A stretch of DNA of 64,000 nt from Hybos culiciformis (Eukaryota > Arthropoda > Insecta > Diptera > Hybotidae): NCBI GenBank assembly GCA_964007475.1, contig CAXFZM010000042.1, positions 62,001 to 126,000 on the forward strand, written 5' to 3'. The position numbers and the translations under genes were made by a program. Below are positions 12,801 through 22,784 of the stretch, piece by piece. Within the stretch, counting starts at the first letter, position 1, and each line of letters opens with the position of its first letter. The notes below the pieces were generated by a model. It had not been told where the DNA came from. It worked only from the letters and a program-made list of their open reading frames with translations, and did not search any database.

Positions 12801-13548
12801 AATACGACTATAAGTTTAGTTTAATTCTGATTAATTTTGTGAATTTGAATAAAATTTTATTTTCATTGTTTAAATGTTGTTTTATTCATAATTGGTCATT
12901 TTGAAGGCTTTTAGTTTTTGGAACGTAGTTCCTTATCAGACGCTCTTGTGTCGCTAACATATGATAAACAAAAAAAAAAGTTAAAAAAAAAATTTTTTTT
13001 TTGTTGAAATTTTGAATTTTTTAAAAATTATTTAAATTGACTATTTAATTTGAATATTAAATTTAATTTAATTTAAAATATTTTTTTTTTTTTTTTAATA
13101 TAAAACAAAACAAAATAAATTTTATTATTATTATTATACGATATTTTTTTATTTTTTAAATAAAAAAAATAAACTCCCGTCGCTTAAAGCTTTTTTTTTT
13201 TGATATTTTTTTTCTCTTTCCAATTGGAAGTTTGAAATTGGATATTTGTTTCGCTTTTTGTTGTTGTCATGTCGCTTAGTGCAAAACAGTGGTTGACTTT
13301 ATTATGCTACAATGAAAATTTATTAAAATGCATACAGATTGATTGGGCATACACCGTCGTAAGAATGAAATGCGAACTGACTTAGAAACTGGATTTTTTC
13401 ATACAGAAAAAAAAACTAACTAATAGCTTTTCCAAACTTATTTTCTTATAATTTAATGATACATTAAAGAAATCGTTCGTGCTATTAAAACATCTAGGTT
13501 TTTAAATATTTTTTAGTTATTTTAATAAATATTGTGTTCTTATATGGT
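9871..13548. other. AT-rich spacer with one GC-rich island
   Basis: No recognised gene. A GC-rich stretch at 10669-10915 is listed separately. The rest is AT-rich, with poly-T runs near 12410, 12970 and 13080-13200. A self-complementary motif GGAACGTAGTTCC occurs at about 12920 and again at about 14880. Confidence 0.55.
10669..10915. repeat. GC-rich non-coding repeat
   Basis: A sharp rise in GC with phrases such as GGGGCCAAAACTCGTGAAC and GCCTCTACCACCCCACCAAG. Similar phrases (GGGCCATAACTCC; GCCTCTAACGCCCTCCAAG) occur at 25700-26005, so both probably belong to one degenerate family. No coding frame is evident. Confidence 0.5.
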
Positions 13549-13952
13549 GTTCGCATTAGGAGAATATTAGTGGAATATGCTGTTATCCGGAATATTTCAG
13601 GAATATGAACTGGATTTTTCATATAAAAAAATATTCCGGAATATGTATATTCCACTTTCATATTCTAGTTTGTCAGGGTTAGAATTTTACATTTCTAGTT
13701 ATTTTCACTCATTTTTTGAAATTTTGTTATAGTTGGCAACAATTTTTTTGTCAAATTCGAGTCAAAATGAAAAAAAAAACAAAATAAAATTGATAACAAG
13801 CGAGATAAAAAGTCAAAATTTTCAACAACAAAAACTTTTTCTCTTTCTCAATTTTATTTTACACCATCAAATTACAGTTCTCATCAAATTTTGTAATGCG
13901 AACGGCAATTTGTTTTCCGGAATATAAGTGGAATTCAAATTATAATGCGAAC
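13549..13952. mobile_element. Possible short inverted-repeat element
   Basis: The stretch is bounded by GTTCGCATTA and its exact reverse complement TAATGCGAAC, with further partial complementarity (AGTGGAATAT versus the mirrored TTCCACTTATATTCC). Several ATTCCGGAATA palindromes lie inside. No clear target duplication was seen, so this remains a candidate. Confidence 0.4.
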
Positions 13953-14104
13953 AAGGTATTAGCTTTTTGGAAATAAAACAGAAAGAAGAACACATCCATG
14001 AAATGAAAATCAAAAATTCTATCAAAGTTATCTATCAATATTATTTGTACAAAATAATTCCGATGTTTCACATCTATCAAACGTCCCGCCGGTTCTTGTG
14101 TTTT

Positions 14105-14670
14105 TTATTGAACTTAAATTTTATTTCAACTTATAAAGTATTTATATTAATTTTTTATTATTAACTAATTAATATTTTATAGTTCAAATAAAATTTAGAT
14201 TTTCATAGTAATTTCAATGCAAATACAAATCTTGTATAATTTTGTCAGTATTATTTTGCCAATATAAAGGCGCTATTCGGTACCAAGGCAAGTCAACTTG
14301 TCTGCCGGTGTTAGATATTTTGATACTTTGCCATTTTGGCTATGATATTTGTTTTTTTTTGTGTTGCAAAGAACAAAAACAAAAAATTAAAATTCATAAG
14401 TAAATTAACGATACCTGGTAATTTTTTAAAGTTTAAATAATGAGTCGACACCGTCGCATTTCATATGATTTGATGAAAACTTAAATTTTATTTGATTTTA
14501 TAAAATATTAATAAAATATTTAGAAAATATTAATTTTTTTTATTATTAACTAATTAATATTTTATATTTCAAATAAAATTTAGATTTTCATACTAATTTC
14601 AATGTAAATAAAAATCTTGTAAAATTTTGTCAGTATAATATTTCCCCATAAGGGCGCTAGTCGGTACTTT
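14105..14670. repeat. Direct duplication of about 190 bp
   Basis: Sequence at about 14105-14285 recurs at about 14478-14670 in the same orientation. Both contain ATTAACTAATTAATATTTTA, CAAATAAAATTTAGATTTTC and a terminal GGCGCTA-TCGGTAC. The copies have diverged by small indels. The spacer of about 190 bp is unrelated. Confidence 0.75.
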
Positions 14671-15269
14671 ATAATTCATGTAATACAATATTGAAATGAA
14701 TTTTGTTTAAATTAAAAAAATACAAAACTGACGAAATTGGGAAAAAGTAGAACAAAACGAAAAAAAAAGTGGTTTGAGATATTATGATGCAGGGTTCGTA
14801 TATTTTTTTAAATTTTTTTTTAAACTAATAAAATTTTGAATTCATCGAAAATAAAAATTATTTATATGTACGCTAAGGAACTACGTTCCAATCAGGTGTC
14901 CCATGACAGCTCTGTGTTTTTTTTATTATTATTTTTGATACTTAGTCCTTAACTTTCACTATCGAAATAACAAAGCCGCCAATCTATCGCTGATGCTTTA
15001 AGTTTAATTAGTTTACCTTCTTACTTTTTTTTTGTAAATGATAGGTCTTTCTGTTTTTAAAATTATTTATATTTTTCATATTATAAAATTTTAATATTTT
15101 TTAAAAAGTAATAAGTTTTTTTCCTACAGTGTACATTTATTTTGGTCGAACCATTTGACAGATAAAAATTTCTATGTGTAGTCTTTATATAGAAGTCAAT
15201 GTTCTAATATTAACTGAATAATAAAAATAATAATAATAATAATAAAAAAAATTGGAAAATTTCACTTAA

Positions 15270-15766
15270 ATATCACTTCGTCAAGTTATAAAAGAATATC
15301 GATACAGTTACATACATGTGTTAAACGAACAAAAAATGTATATAAGAAATTGAAAACAAAAAAGTTGTTAAATCCTAAGATTGATTCGCGTGCATTTTGG
15401 TAATTTATAAGGGGAAAGAGGAATACTGATGACTGGAATACGCGGATAATTTCTCGAATGATCCTGAAATTATTTGTGAGCTTTTTGCAAATTGCTTCAA
15501 ATTGGCTTTTAAGAGTGATTTTGATCATGATTAAAGTTCTAATTCCAATTCTCCAACTCGTGACTTCTTCAATGCCAATAATATTCCCTCTTTTTCTCAT
15601 CTTTACAGTATTGATTTTTCTTTTTTCAATGCTAACATTGAGAACCATTTGTTTAAAGTTTCAAATAATTACTCAAGTGGACCTGATGGAATACCATTAT
15701 CGATCCTTAAAGGTTCTGCTGAATTGATGTCGGTTCCATTGGGCATAGTTTTCAACAAATCACTAG
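15270..15766 (+). pseudogene. LINE reverse-transcriptase ORF, 5' part (split by Polinton)
   Basis: This is part of ORF2 of a non-LTR retrotransposon, covering the linker between endonuclease and reverse transcriptase. The plus-strand frame includes NDPEIICELFANCFK (about 15455-15500) and SSGPDGIPLSILKGSAEL (about 15680-15735), a signature of the Jockey/CR1/R1-like groups before the polymerase fingers. It ends in FNKSL at the Polinton target site CACTAG (15761-15766), and the reading resumes in the same element at 50019. At least one stop and one frameshift lie inside, and the endonuclease half is not seen upstream. The element was already damaged, or has decayed since, in addition to the insertion. 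Confidence 0.8.
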
Positions 15767-17069
15767 AGTAGTATAGATATGTATGTTCTGGCTCACTCCG
15801 GAGTGAAAATTCACTCCGGAATAAGTTTTACTATATAAATTATTAAGGGTGAATGAACTTTTATTATATAAAATATGAAAAAAAATTTCTGGCTCCTCCG
15901 GATCGAATTTCGATCGAGTTTGAACTTTTATTATACAAAATATGAAAAAATTTTTTTGCCTCACTCCGGAGTGAGAATATGAAAGTTAAAAATATTTAAA
16001 ATGAAATATAATATTTAAAAGTATTTATTGCAAAATTACAATTTTCGGGAAAGTTTGAGTTTATTATTATGAAATTAATTTGAAAAAAGTGTTTAATAAA
16101 AAGTAGGTATAATTTTTTTTTTATTGATCAAGAATAGCAAGTTAGGATCATATTTCAATTTTTTCGTTTTCCATAAATTTCAAATAGTTAGCGATTTTAA
16201 TTCAAAAATGAAAAATGCATTTTTTTAAACTACAAATCAGAGTCTTCTTGCTATCATTAGTTTATGAAAATTTTTATTTGAATTTAATATTCGAAAGCAG
16301 TAACTTTTTTTTTAAATATCTTAAAAATGTCTTCAATTGGAAAATCGCGACAATTATGCCATAAATGTGGTAAATTTTTTGCAAGCAGCAAAACTCTACG
16401 AATGTACCTAAAAAATGTGTGTTCGATAGAAAACCAGATCCAGATTGTTGGTAAGTTTTAATTTTTTATTATTTTATCTTTAATGTGATTTTTTTTGTCA
16501 ATTTCTTTTACTTCAACAAAATAAATATTAAATAATAAATATTTTTTTATTTCAAGAAAACTTATTAATTAGACCAGCTGATTCAAAGTACTGGACCGAG
16601 CTGCTTAATGATGATAATGATGATTACTTTGTTCAGGTATCGGATGAACATCTTTTAAATGATGATAATGATCATCTTTTTGATTTTTCAAACCACCAGG
16701 TTTCGGATGAACATCTTTTAAATGATGATAATTATCATCTTTTTGATTTTTCAAACCACAACAAAATCAATTCAGATTCCTGGAATTGCGCGCAAGTTAT
16801 CACAACGCAAGATCTCCTATCTGCTGACAGTCATTTTCAAGATGAAATAGATGAAAAGGGGGAAGTAGAAGCAGATAAAATTAACGAGAGTTTCTGGGAC
16901 GACTGGGACGAACGAGAGTTTCTGGGACGACTAAAATGAGCGATAGTTTCTGGGAAGACGTGGAAATGTTTTTAGAAAATAATAAAACAACTTTCTTTTA
17001 ATATTTTATAATAGTTTAGAAATGTAAATTTATAAAATTAATTGTATAAAAACTTTTTTAAATATTATA
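15767..17069. repeat. Polinton left terminal inverted repeat
   Basis: It matches 48701-50018 in reverse complement. The outer 200 bp hold several copies of the perfect palindrome CACTCCGGAGTG or its half. The inner part holds a spliced gene (16327-16939). At about 1.3 kb it is longer than many Polinton repeats. Confidence 0.9.
16327..16939 (+). CDS. Zinc-finger-like acidic protein gene inside the terminal repeat, one intron
   Basis: Exon 1 is 16327-16450, the intron is 16451-16556 (GTAAGT...TTTCAAG, 106 bp) and exon 2 is 16557-16939. Spliced length is 507 bp, giving 168 residues. The N-terminus has CHKCGKFFASSKTLRMYLKNVC, a C2H2/C2HC-like finger where the usual first His is Tyr, so zinc binding is uncertain. 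The rest is acidic and carries a near-exact repeat of about 25 residues containing VSDEHLLNDDN and HLFDFSNH. The tail ends in a repeated SFWDDWDE-like segment. A second copy is in the right repeat (48830-49455) with its start codon changed. The function is unknown; DNA binding is only inferred from the finger. Confidence 0.65.
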
Positions 17070-17453
17070 TTATACATTAATTGAATACATTTGTATAAAA
17101 AACTTTTTTAAACATTATATTAGAAAATAAAAAACAATTAAAAAATATATTTTTAAGTTTGTTATTGAAAATTTTTATTTATTATTTGATGAGAGTAATA
17201 ATTTATATTTCCCTGTCTTCAATATACATTTTGTAGCTTTGTATGTGTCAAAGCAAAGTTCTTTTGTGTATTCTATATAAATTTTTTAGCTTGGATACAC
17301 ATACATTTTATAGTCTGAAAAACCAAAGATCTTATGTATTCTATGTGCATTTTTTACCCTGAACACATATCAAAAAATTGTTTTCTTTTTATATAAAAGC
17401 TCACAGTTAGTTTTTACAGTTAGTTATTACAAGGAATTCTCTCCGTTAAAGAC

Positions 17454-17642
17454 ATGGCAAATTTAATTGAAAAATTTTGTACTGGAGGTACTACCTCAAT
17501 TTCTAATTTTAAAAAAGTGGATAGCTTAACGATTGATAAGGAATATGCAATTTTGAAATTCCGATTTGACTTAACAATACATGGGAAGCAGTTATTAGTT
17601 AAGCTCTTGGACAATGGAGAAAAGTTTTGGGTATACTTGTAG
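17454..17642 (+). CDS. Small hypothetical Polinton protein, probably truncated
   Basis: A 62-residue frame starting MANLIEKFCTGGTTSISNF. It has no motif I can name with confidence. The pattern of a short N-terminal helix followed by a beta-rich segment (KEYAILKFRFDLTIHGKQLLVKLLDNG) resembles small proteins seen next to insect mobile elements. The frame ends just before an imperfect hairpin (17669-17763), so its 3' end may be displaced. It lies between the left terminal repeat and the integrase, on the opposite strand to the latter. Confidence 0.4.
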   Translation: MANLIEKFCTGGTTSISNFKKVDSLTIDKEYAILKFRFDLTIHGKQLLVKLLDNGEKFWVYL

Positions 17643-17668
17643 TGGCAACACTACAAGTTTTACCTCCG

Positions 17669-17763
17669 GCCGTGTCAAGTAAACCTCAGCCAAGCTAACA
17701 ACGCACAGTCAATAACTGCGCAGTTGTTAACGAAGCTGGCAGAGTGTTCACTTGACACGCCAC
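17669..17763. repeat. Imperfect hairpin of about 95 bp
   Basis: The left arm GGCCGTGTCAAGTAAAC pairs with the right arm GTTCACTTGACACGCC, and inner segments (CAGCCAAGCTAACAACGC against the mirrored GTTAACGAAGCTGGC) also pair with gaps. It is more GC-rich than its surroundings and could be a very small fold-back insertion. Confidence 0.6.
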
Positions 17764-17831
17764 ACAAAAAAAAAATCAAAAACGTCAAAAAAAATAAAAG
17801 AAACTTCTCTCTTCTGAATTAGGGTTGCCAG

Positions 17832-18581
17832 TAGGGATTGCACATTCGAAATTCGAAATTCGAGAATTCCGGAATTCGTTTTCATAATATAGTTTCGAAT
17901 TCCGAAAATTTCCCAGCGAATTCCGAAATTAAAATTAATTTTTTCGTGCTCTCTCCAACTTTTAAATAATGTTTTCGTTTCTGTACATATTAATATTCTA
18001 TATTCTAATTCTATAAAAATTAAATCTGAAATGAAATTCTTTGAAGAGAACGGCTTTCGTGGCAAAATATTAGAGTCCGCCTACTCATTTTTGATTTTGA
18101 TTCCGCCATCGAGCATGGAGTCTGAGCGAGCTTTCTCAATTGCAGGTAACTTTTGTACAAAAGTTCGTTCGAGACTCGGAGACGCAGCTTTAAATGATCT
18201 CTGCTTCCTCGAAGCTTATTTTAGGCAAATAAAACAATAATTTTATATTTTTTATTATTAAATGATATGCCAAATTAGAATGTTTCTGTACAATAATTTT
18301 ATGTTTATATTTCGTATTAAATAATATAGTTTTTTTTAACTATTATTGTTATTTAATAATTGAATTTGGTATAATTTTTCAGTATGTTCCATTTTTATTT
18401 TTAAAAAAAGTATTTTTTAGTCAATAAATAACAATGAATTATCTCAAATAAGTTATTTTTATTATTTGTATAGACATAAAAAAAATTAATAATATATCGG
18501 AATTCGACCGAATTCCGAAAATATTTAATTTCGAATTCCGAATTCCGATTTTTTTATTATCGTCAAAATTTGCAATCCCTA
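17832..18581. mobile_element. Deleted hAT derivative nested in another hAT
   Basis: Ends are TAGGGATTGCA and TGCAATCCCTA, flanked by the perfect 8-bp duplication GTTGCCAG (17824-17831 and 18582-18589). The subterminal sequence repeats TTCGAAATTCG- and GAATTCCG-type motifs on both sides. It keeps only the end of a transposase gene (18031-18240). It inserted 12 bp from the left end of the outer element. Confidence 0.93.
18031..18240 (+). pseudogene. hAT transposase C-terminal dimerisation domain fragment
   Basis: The 69-residue frame contains PPSSMESERAFSIAGNF and RSRLGDAALNDLCFLEAYF, the hallmark of the hAT C-terminal domain, with the catalytic Glu in SERAFS. Everything upstream (zinc finger, first two catalytic Asp residues) is missing, so it cannot act as a transposase. 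It identifies the 750-bp element as an internal-deletion product of an autonomous hAT. Confidence 0.85.
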
Positions 18582-19604
18582 GTTGCCAGATTTTTTTTCA
18601 AAAAAAGCAGTAGATAGAAATAGAATATTGAGAAAAAAAGTTAAATAAATATGCATTAATTTTTTTTTTTTTTTTTTTCACATTTCTACACATCACGATT
18701 ACTTACAATTACCTGAAAATATATTCACATATGATAAATAAAACAGTCTTTTACAAAAGTTCTATTATTAGTATTTTAAAAATAAATTGCAAATAATAAT
18801 TCACACAAACATAAAATAACTAAAAAGGCCGAATTTCAAAGCTTCAAGTAGATAAACATTAATATTAATACAAAATAATTCAAATATATTTTTCGTTGCC
18901 TCGAATTGTTTTTTAATAATTCGGAATTTTCAGTTTTTCGAAAAAATAAACTACAATAACGTTAGCATTGGCAAATCAGTAACAGTATTTGTAGTAGAGT
19001 TCGCATTTCGTTGTAAAGTTGTAGTAAGTTTTACATTTCTTGTGGAATTTGGTATCATAAATTAACAGAAATCTGTTCGCATATATAAGAAACTTATCAT
19101 ATTTTAAGAAAAGGGGTATTTTGTCTACCCCTTTAGCGATTTTCGTAAAGGTGTATATCTATGTAAATCATGACGAAAAGGGGTAGTCTAACCCTCAAAG
19201 GGGTAGAAATGGCAACCCTATTCTGAATCCGGATTTCATTCACGACACAAGTCGTAAAAGAAGAAATAAAAAAAAATTAACTTTAAGGTTATAATTTTAA
19301 CAATTGAAAAAAAGAATAAAAAGTGATTAAAAATTCAAAAGAATTTTTATTTAGTAAAAGCAAAAATAATTAAGTTCAATGAAATTATTAATTACAATAA
19401 ATTAATAAAATTTAGAAAACTATTTTATGTGAACAAAAATAAGTGTTTAAAATAAAAATATTTTTTGAACAAAAAAAAAATTTTTAAAATAAAAATATTT
19501 TTTGAAAAAAAAAAAATTAAAATTAAATTAAGAAATCAATTAAATTAAGGTTATAAACAATATTTGAAAATAAAATAAGTGTAAATTAAAGATTCAATAA
19601 AATT

Positions 19605-20033
19605 GTGATTCTCTGTGAAAAAAGAAACCAGTGGGAGTTTCATTTTTCACTTCAACAAAAAATCAACAGGTACAATCCAAAGTTCCAACACACATATACA
19701 CAAACCTCCTCATACTTACCTAAACGTCTCAAGAAACTCATTTCCAATGAGAATGACTTAAAACAACTAAACAACAGCATCAAATCTATGATTTTCAAAG
19801 GGAGGAACGAGAGTCTAAGAAAAATGGCAATAATTAGTTTTGTTGAACGGGTTGAAGGGGATGAACCCTACATGAGCTCTGATATCGATGACGATGAAGA
19901 TGACGGTGATTATTGTAAGGATTTTAATGATGATGATGGCGAGAATGAATATAGCAATAGTTCTAATGCAAAAAAACGTAAAAATGAGGAAGATATAAAA
20001 TTTAATAATAATAAAAATAAAAAAAAGGAATAA
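19605..20033 (+). CDS. Hypothetical acidic Polinton-region protein
   Basis: A 142-residue frame. The N-terminal half is basic and mixed, with RLKKLISNENDLKQLNNS. The C-terminal half is strongly acidic (SSDIDDDEDDGDYCKDFNDD, about residues 90-110), followed by a Lys/Asn-rich tail. I do not recognise a family. It lies between the left repeat and the integrase inside the Polinton and could be an accessory gene, or low-complexity sequence that happens to stay open. Confidence 0.35.
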   Translation: MILCEKRNQWEFHFSLQQKINRYNPKFQHTYTQTSSYLPKRLKKLISNENDLKQLNNSIKSMIFKGRNESLRKMAIISFVERVEGDEPYMSSDIDDDEDDGDYCKDFNDDDGENEYSNSSNAKKRKNEEDIKFNNNKNKKKE

Positions 20034-20215
20034 GTATTATATGATAAATTTTTATATTTTGTTTAAAAAATAAAATTGTCACAAAATATTATTAAAAATA
20101 AAAAAAAAAGAAAAAAAGATTTAAACAAAAATAGTTTTTTCTTTTTTAAAAATAAATTACGTTTTTGTATGAAACAAAAACTATAATTTTTTGTTTTTTA
20201 TTGATCAAGAATAAA

Positions 20216-21163
20216 TTAAGCTAAATAAGATTTATCAATCCATGAGTTATGCGTATTATCAAATCCCAACCATTTCACAAAAATTTGGTTACCTTTCAAA
20301 ATTTTTTTTTTCAAAACTTTTTCAACTAAATATGCGTTAGGATTTTTAACTGAAGTCATTTCCTGTTCATAAAAACCTCCCGAAATTATATTTTTTTTGT
20401 AATCTTCAAGAATATATGTTACTGGATTTGTTATATTAACCTTCTTAATTTTAAAAATTTCTGCAGACCAGTTTGGTTCATATCCTTTGCGAAATATTCC
20501 CTTGTATTTATTTATTCGAACAAAATCACCTCTCTTAAATTTTCTTCTTTTAAAAACTTTGAGTCGATTGTATATTGTTCGAAGTATTTGCTTCTCATTT
20601 TTCTTCGTAATATTTCGGGGAGCCATTTTAATAGTTCGATGATATTTTCCATTATAGGTTTTTATTAGATCTTGCAATATGTCAATCCATTTATATTTAC
20701 CACGTAGACTAAATTGCTTCCACATAAGATTTTTTAGAGTTCTATTAAATCGTTCACAAATCGAAGCTTTTAAATCCGAATACGTATGATAATGATTAAT
20801 AGCGTTTTGAGACATAAGCTTTTGAAATTTTGAATTAAACAACTCTAAACCTTGATCTGAATGTATGTTTCGAGGTAGATTAGAAGCTCCAGCTTATTTA
20901 AAAATGAGTGCCATTGCTTTTACAACAGCGTCACCTGTTTTTTGTTTTAATGGTTTAGCATATGCGTATTTGTAGAATATATCAATTACGGTTAACATAT
21001 ACTTATGACCATTATTTTCTTTATGATAAGGCTGCATTTCTACTAGATCAATTTGCCAAGTGTCATTTAAGCCTTTCTGAATAACTCTTCGGCGAGGGAA
21101 TTTTTTTCTAACGCTCCTATGTAGTTCATTAACAATTTGTTCTTTCTCCTTAGAGTATTTCAT
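20216..21163 (-). pseudogene. Polinton integrase with chromodomain, one internal stop
   Basis: This is a retroviral-type DDE integrase that inserts the Polinton into DNA, making 6-bp duplications. Reading leftward: KFPRRRVIQKGLNDTWQIDL (first Asp in DLVEM), then a single TAA at 20894-20896, then IHSDQGLELFN (second Asp) and ICERFNRTLKNLMW (Glu). The C-terminus has the basic FKRGDFVRINKYKG segment and a chromodomain-like end (VEKVLKKKILKGNQIFVKWL, with HNSWI). Both sides of the stop are in one frame, so apart from that codon the gene looks intact over about 315 residues. Its orientation, divergent from the ATPase cluster, is usual for Polintons. Confidence 0.9.
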
Positions 21164-21309
21164 TCTACTTAAATAAGAGTATTAGATTAATTTCCTCCAG
21201 TCCTATTTATATATTCAAGATGAAATGTTCACGCGATGAAACAATAATATTAGATTTCCAATATGTAATAGGAAATCATAAACAAATTTTTATTAAATAA
21301 TTATGCTTT

Positions 21310-21714
21310 ATGTTTGCTAACTCTGTGAACTGCAAGCAAGTGTTATTAAAATCCCCCTATCCATATCAAGAATTATGTAGAAAAGGAAGGCAACAAAGTG
21401 ATTATTGTTTTAATTTTATTAATGGTTTAAAATGGACAGATGGTGTTACTGATTACATAATGTTGCCGATCATTTTTCAAAAATTTGACGGATATACCAT
21501 TCTTGTTCCTGGGAGCGAAAAAAATAAATTTTTAGAGCAGTATATATCATCACATATAATTGATTTGAATGATGTAAATAATCCACTCAGCCTAAATAAA
21601 GCAGACAATTATGAGACCAATTGTTTAATTCATAAAAAAACTCAATTCAAAAAATGCGCCGTAAATAATGTATTTAATATTTTAATGTACAAAATAAGTT
21701 TGAAGTATAAATAA
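21310..21714 (+). CDS. Uncharacterised Polinton protein
   Basis: A 134-residue frame between integrase and ATPase. It contains YPYQELCRKGRQQSDYCFNF, GLKWTDGVTDYIMLPIIFQK and a late CLIHKKTQFKKCAVNNVFNI. The position is where some Polintons carry the cysteine protease, but I do not see the spaced His, Asp and Cys pattern of adenain-like proteases clearly enough to call it. It is uninterrupted, unlike most neighbours. It may be a conserved accessory or virion gene of this Polinton lineage. Confidence 0.5.
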   Translation: MFANSVNCKQVLLKSPYPYQELCRKGRQQSDYCFNFINGLKWTDGVTDYIMLPIIFQKFDGYTILVPGSEKNKFLEQYISSHIIDLNDVNNPLSLNKADNYETNCLIHKKTQFKKCAVNNVFNILMYKISLKYK

Positions 21715-21793
21715 AAAAATTTATCTAATTTATTTTGTTTTAAAAAAGTATAAATAGTAAACATGTTATGCATTTAATATAAAAGAGTTCAGA

Positions 21794-22495
21794 ATGATAC
21801 CTCTTAAACATCCATTTACAATGATTGTTGCAGGTCCATCATCTTGTGGAAAAACAACTTTTGTAGAGAATTTCTTAAAACAAAACAACTTAATACAACC
21901 GAATATAACAAAAATATTATGGTGTAATCCAGAATCATCTGCTTTACCAAAAACGCTTAAATACTTAGATATAGAATTTTATAAAAATATCCCAGAAAGT
22001 ATTGAAAATAAAAACAATGACCGTCTATTAGTAATTTTAGATGATATGATGACAGAAGCATACAATAAGCAAATATGTGAGTTGTTTACAAAAGGCTCCA
22101 ATCATCGTAATTTATCAATAATTTTATTGGTTCAAAACATATTTCATCAAGGAAAATTCTGTCGTGACATTTCGTTAAATACTAAATATTTGACATTATT
22201 TAAAAACCCCCGTGATATGTCACAAATCATTCCTCTGGCTCGACAAGTATTTCCTCATTGTCTTCAAGATTTTGTGAAAGTTTATAATGAAGCTACCTTA
22301 CCAGCTCATGGTTATATTCTGCTAGATTTAACTCAAGATTGTAATAGTTTATTGCGGATACGAACTAACATTTTAGAAAAAAACTTTTGTGAGATTTATT
22401 GCATTGAATCCGATCTAAATAATAAAAAAATTTGTCAAAAGTATGAAGAGGTTGAAGAAAAACCTACATTTATTACAAATACTACAAAAATCTAA
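21794..22495 (+). CDS. Polinton packaging ATPase (FtsK/HerA type)
   Basis: This is a P-loop ATPase expected to drive DNA into the capsid. The start MIPLKHPFTMIVAGPSSCGK contains the Walker A motif GPSSCGKTT at residues 14-22. Walker B is LLVILDDMM near residues 79-87. The downstream LSIILLVQNIFHQGKFCRDI matches the sensor region of the A32-like family found in Polintons. At 233 residues it has the usual length and no internal stop. It opens the plus-strand cluster of virion genes and its end overlaps the start of the next small gene (22443) in another frame. Confidence 0.93.
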   Translation: MIPLKHPFTMIVAGPSSCGKTTFVENFLKQNNLIQPNITKILWCNPESSALPKTLKYLDIEFYKNIPESIENKNNDRLLVILDDMMTEAYNKQICELFTKGSNHRNLSIILLVQNIFHQGKFCRDISLNTKYLTLFKNPRDMSQIIPLARQVFPHCLQDFVKVYNEATLPAHGYILLDLTQDCNSLLRIRTNILEKNFCEIYCIESDLNNKKICQKYEEVEEKPTFITNTTKI

Positions 22496-22676
22496 TAAGA
22501 AGCTTCGAAATGCCATTTTGAAAAATTGTGGTGACGATACTATAAAAGCCATAGCGGAAATATCCATGAATACTTTAAATGGAAATTCCAAACTGTCGAA
22601 ACAAGCTCATTCCCGTTTAAAAAAGTACAAACACATATTGCGAAAACTAGTCTGCTCCAAGAACAATATTAAATGA
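22443..22676 (+). CDS. Small basic Polinton protein
   Basis: A 77-residue, Lys-rich frame with CGDDTIKAIAEISMNTLNGN followed by KLSKQAHSRLKKYKHILRKL. Short basic proteins of this kind follow the ATPase in other Polintons. A nucleic-acid or core role is plausible from charge only. Its first residues overlap the ATPase end in another frame, and its TGA overlaps the ATG of the next small gene (ATGA at 22673-22676). Such tight packing is typical of these clusters. Confidence 0.65.
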   Translation: MKRLKKNLHLLQILQKSNKKLRNAILKNCGDDTIKAIAEISMNTLNGNSKLSKQAHSRLKKYKHILRKLVCSKNNIK

Positions 22677-22784
22677 AAAAGAAATATTATAATTCAAAAA
22701 GGGGGTTTTCTGCCTGTTCTAATAGGAACAATTCTTTCCGGAGTTATTGGAAAATTACTAAGTGATTATCAAAATAAATCATGA
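22673..22784 (+). pseudogene. Tiny mu/pX-like hydrophobic peptide gene, frameshifted
   Basis: Two frames make up a roughly 37-residue protein: a basic start (MKKKYYNSK) and a hydrophobic, glycine-rich end (GGFLPVLIGTILSGVIGKLL). They are joined across a run of A and G bases where the frame is lost. The GGFLPVLI-type segment resembles the C-terminus of adenovirus core peptide X/mu and the matching small gene of Polintons. The ATG overlaps the previous stop and the TGA overlaps the next ATG (22781), so its place in the cluster is clear. Resemblance is by eye only. Confidence 0.55.

Larger units (their letters stand above)
17820..19220. mobile_element. Non-autonomous hAT-like element with nested hAT
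   Basis: Ends are TAGGGTTGCCA and TGGCAACCCTA. The perfect 8-bp target duplication TTCTGAAT lies at 17812-17819 and 19221-19228. Eight-base duplications and short TA-starting ends fit the hAT superfamily. Apart from the nested hAT (17832-18581) it contains no recognised coding sequence, so it must have relied on a transposase supplied elsewhere. Confidence 0.88.

Noticed and set aside
12915..14895. Transposon bounded by GGAACGTAGTTCC motifs
   Set aside because: The motif is itself a palindrome, so inverted orientation means nothing, and flanks give no duplication.
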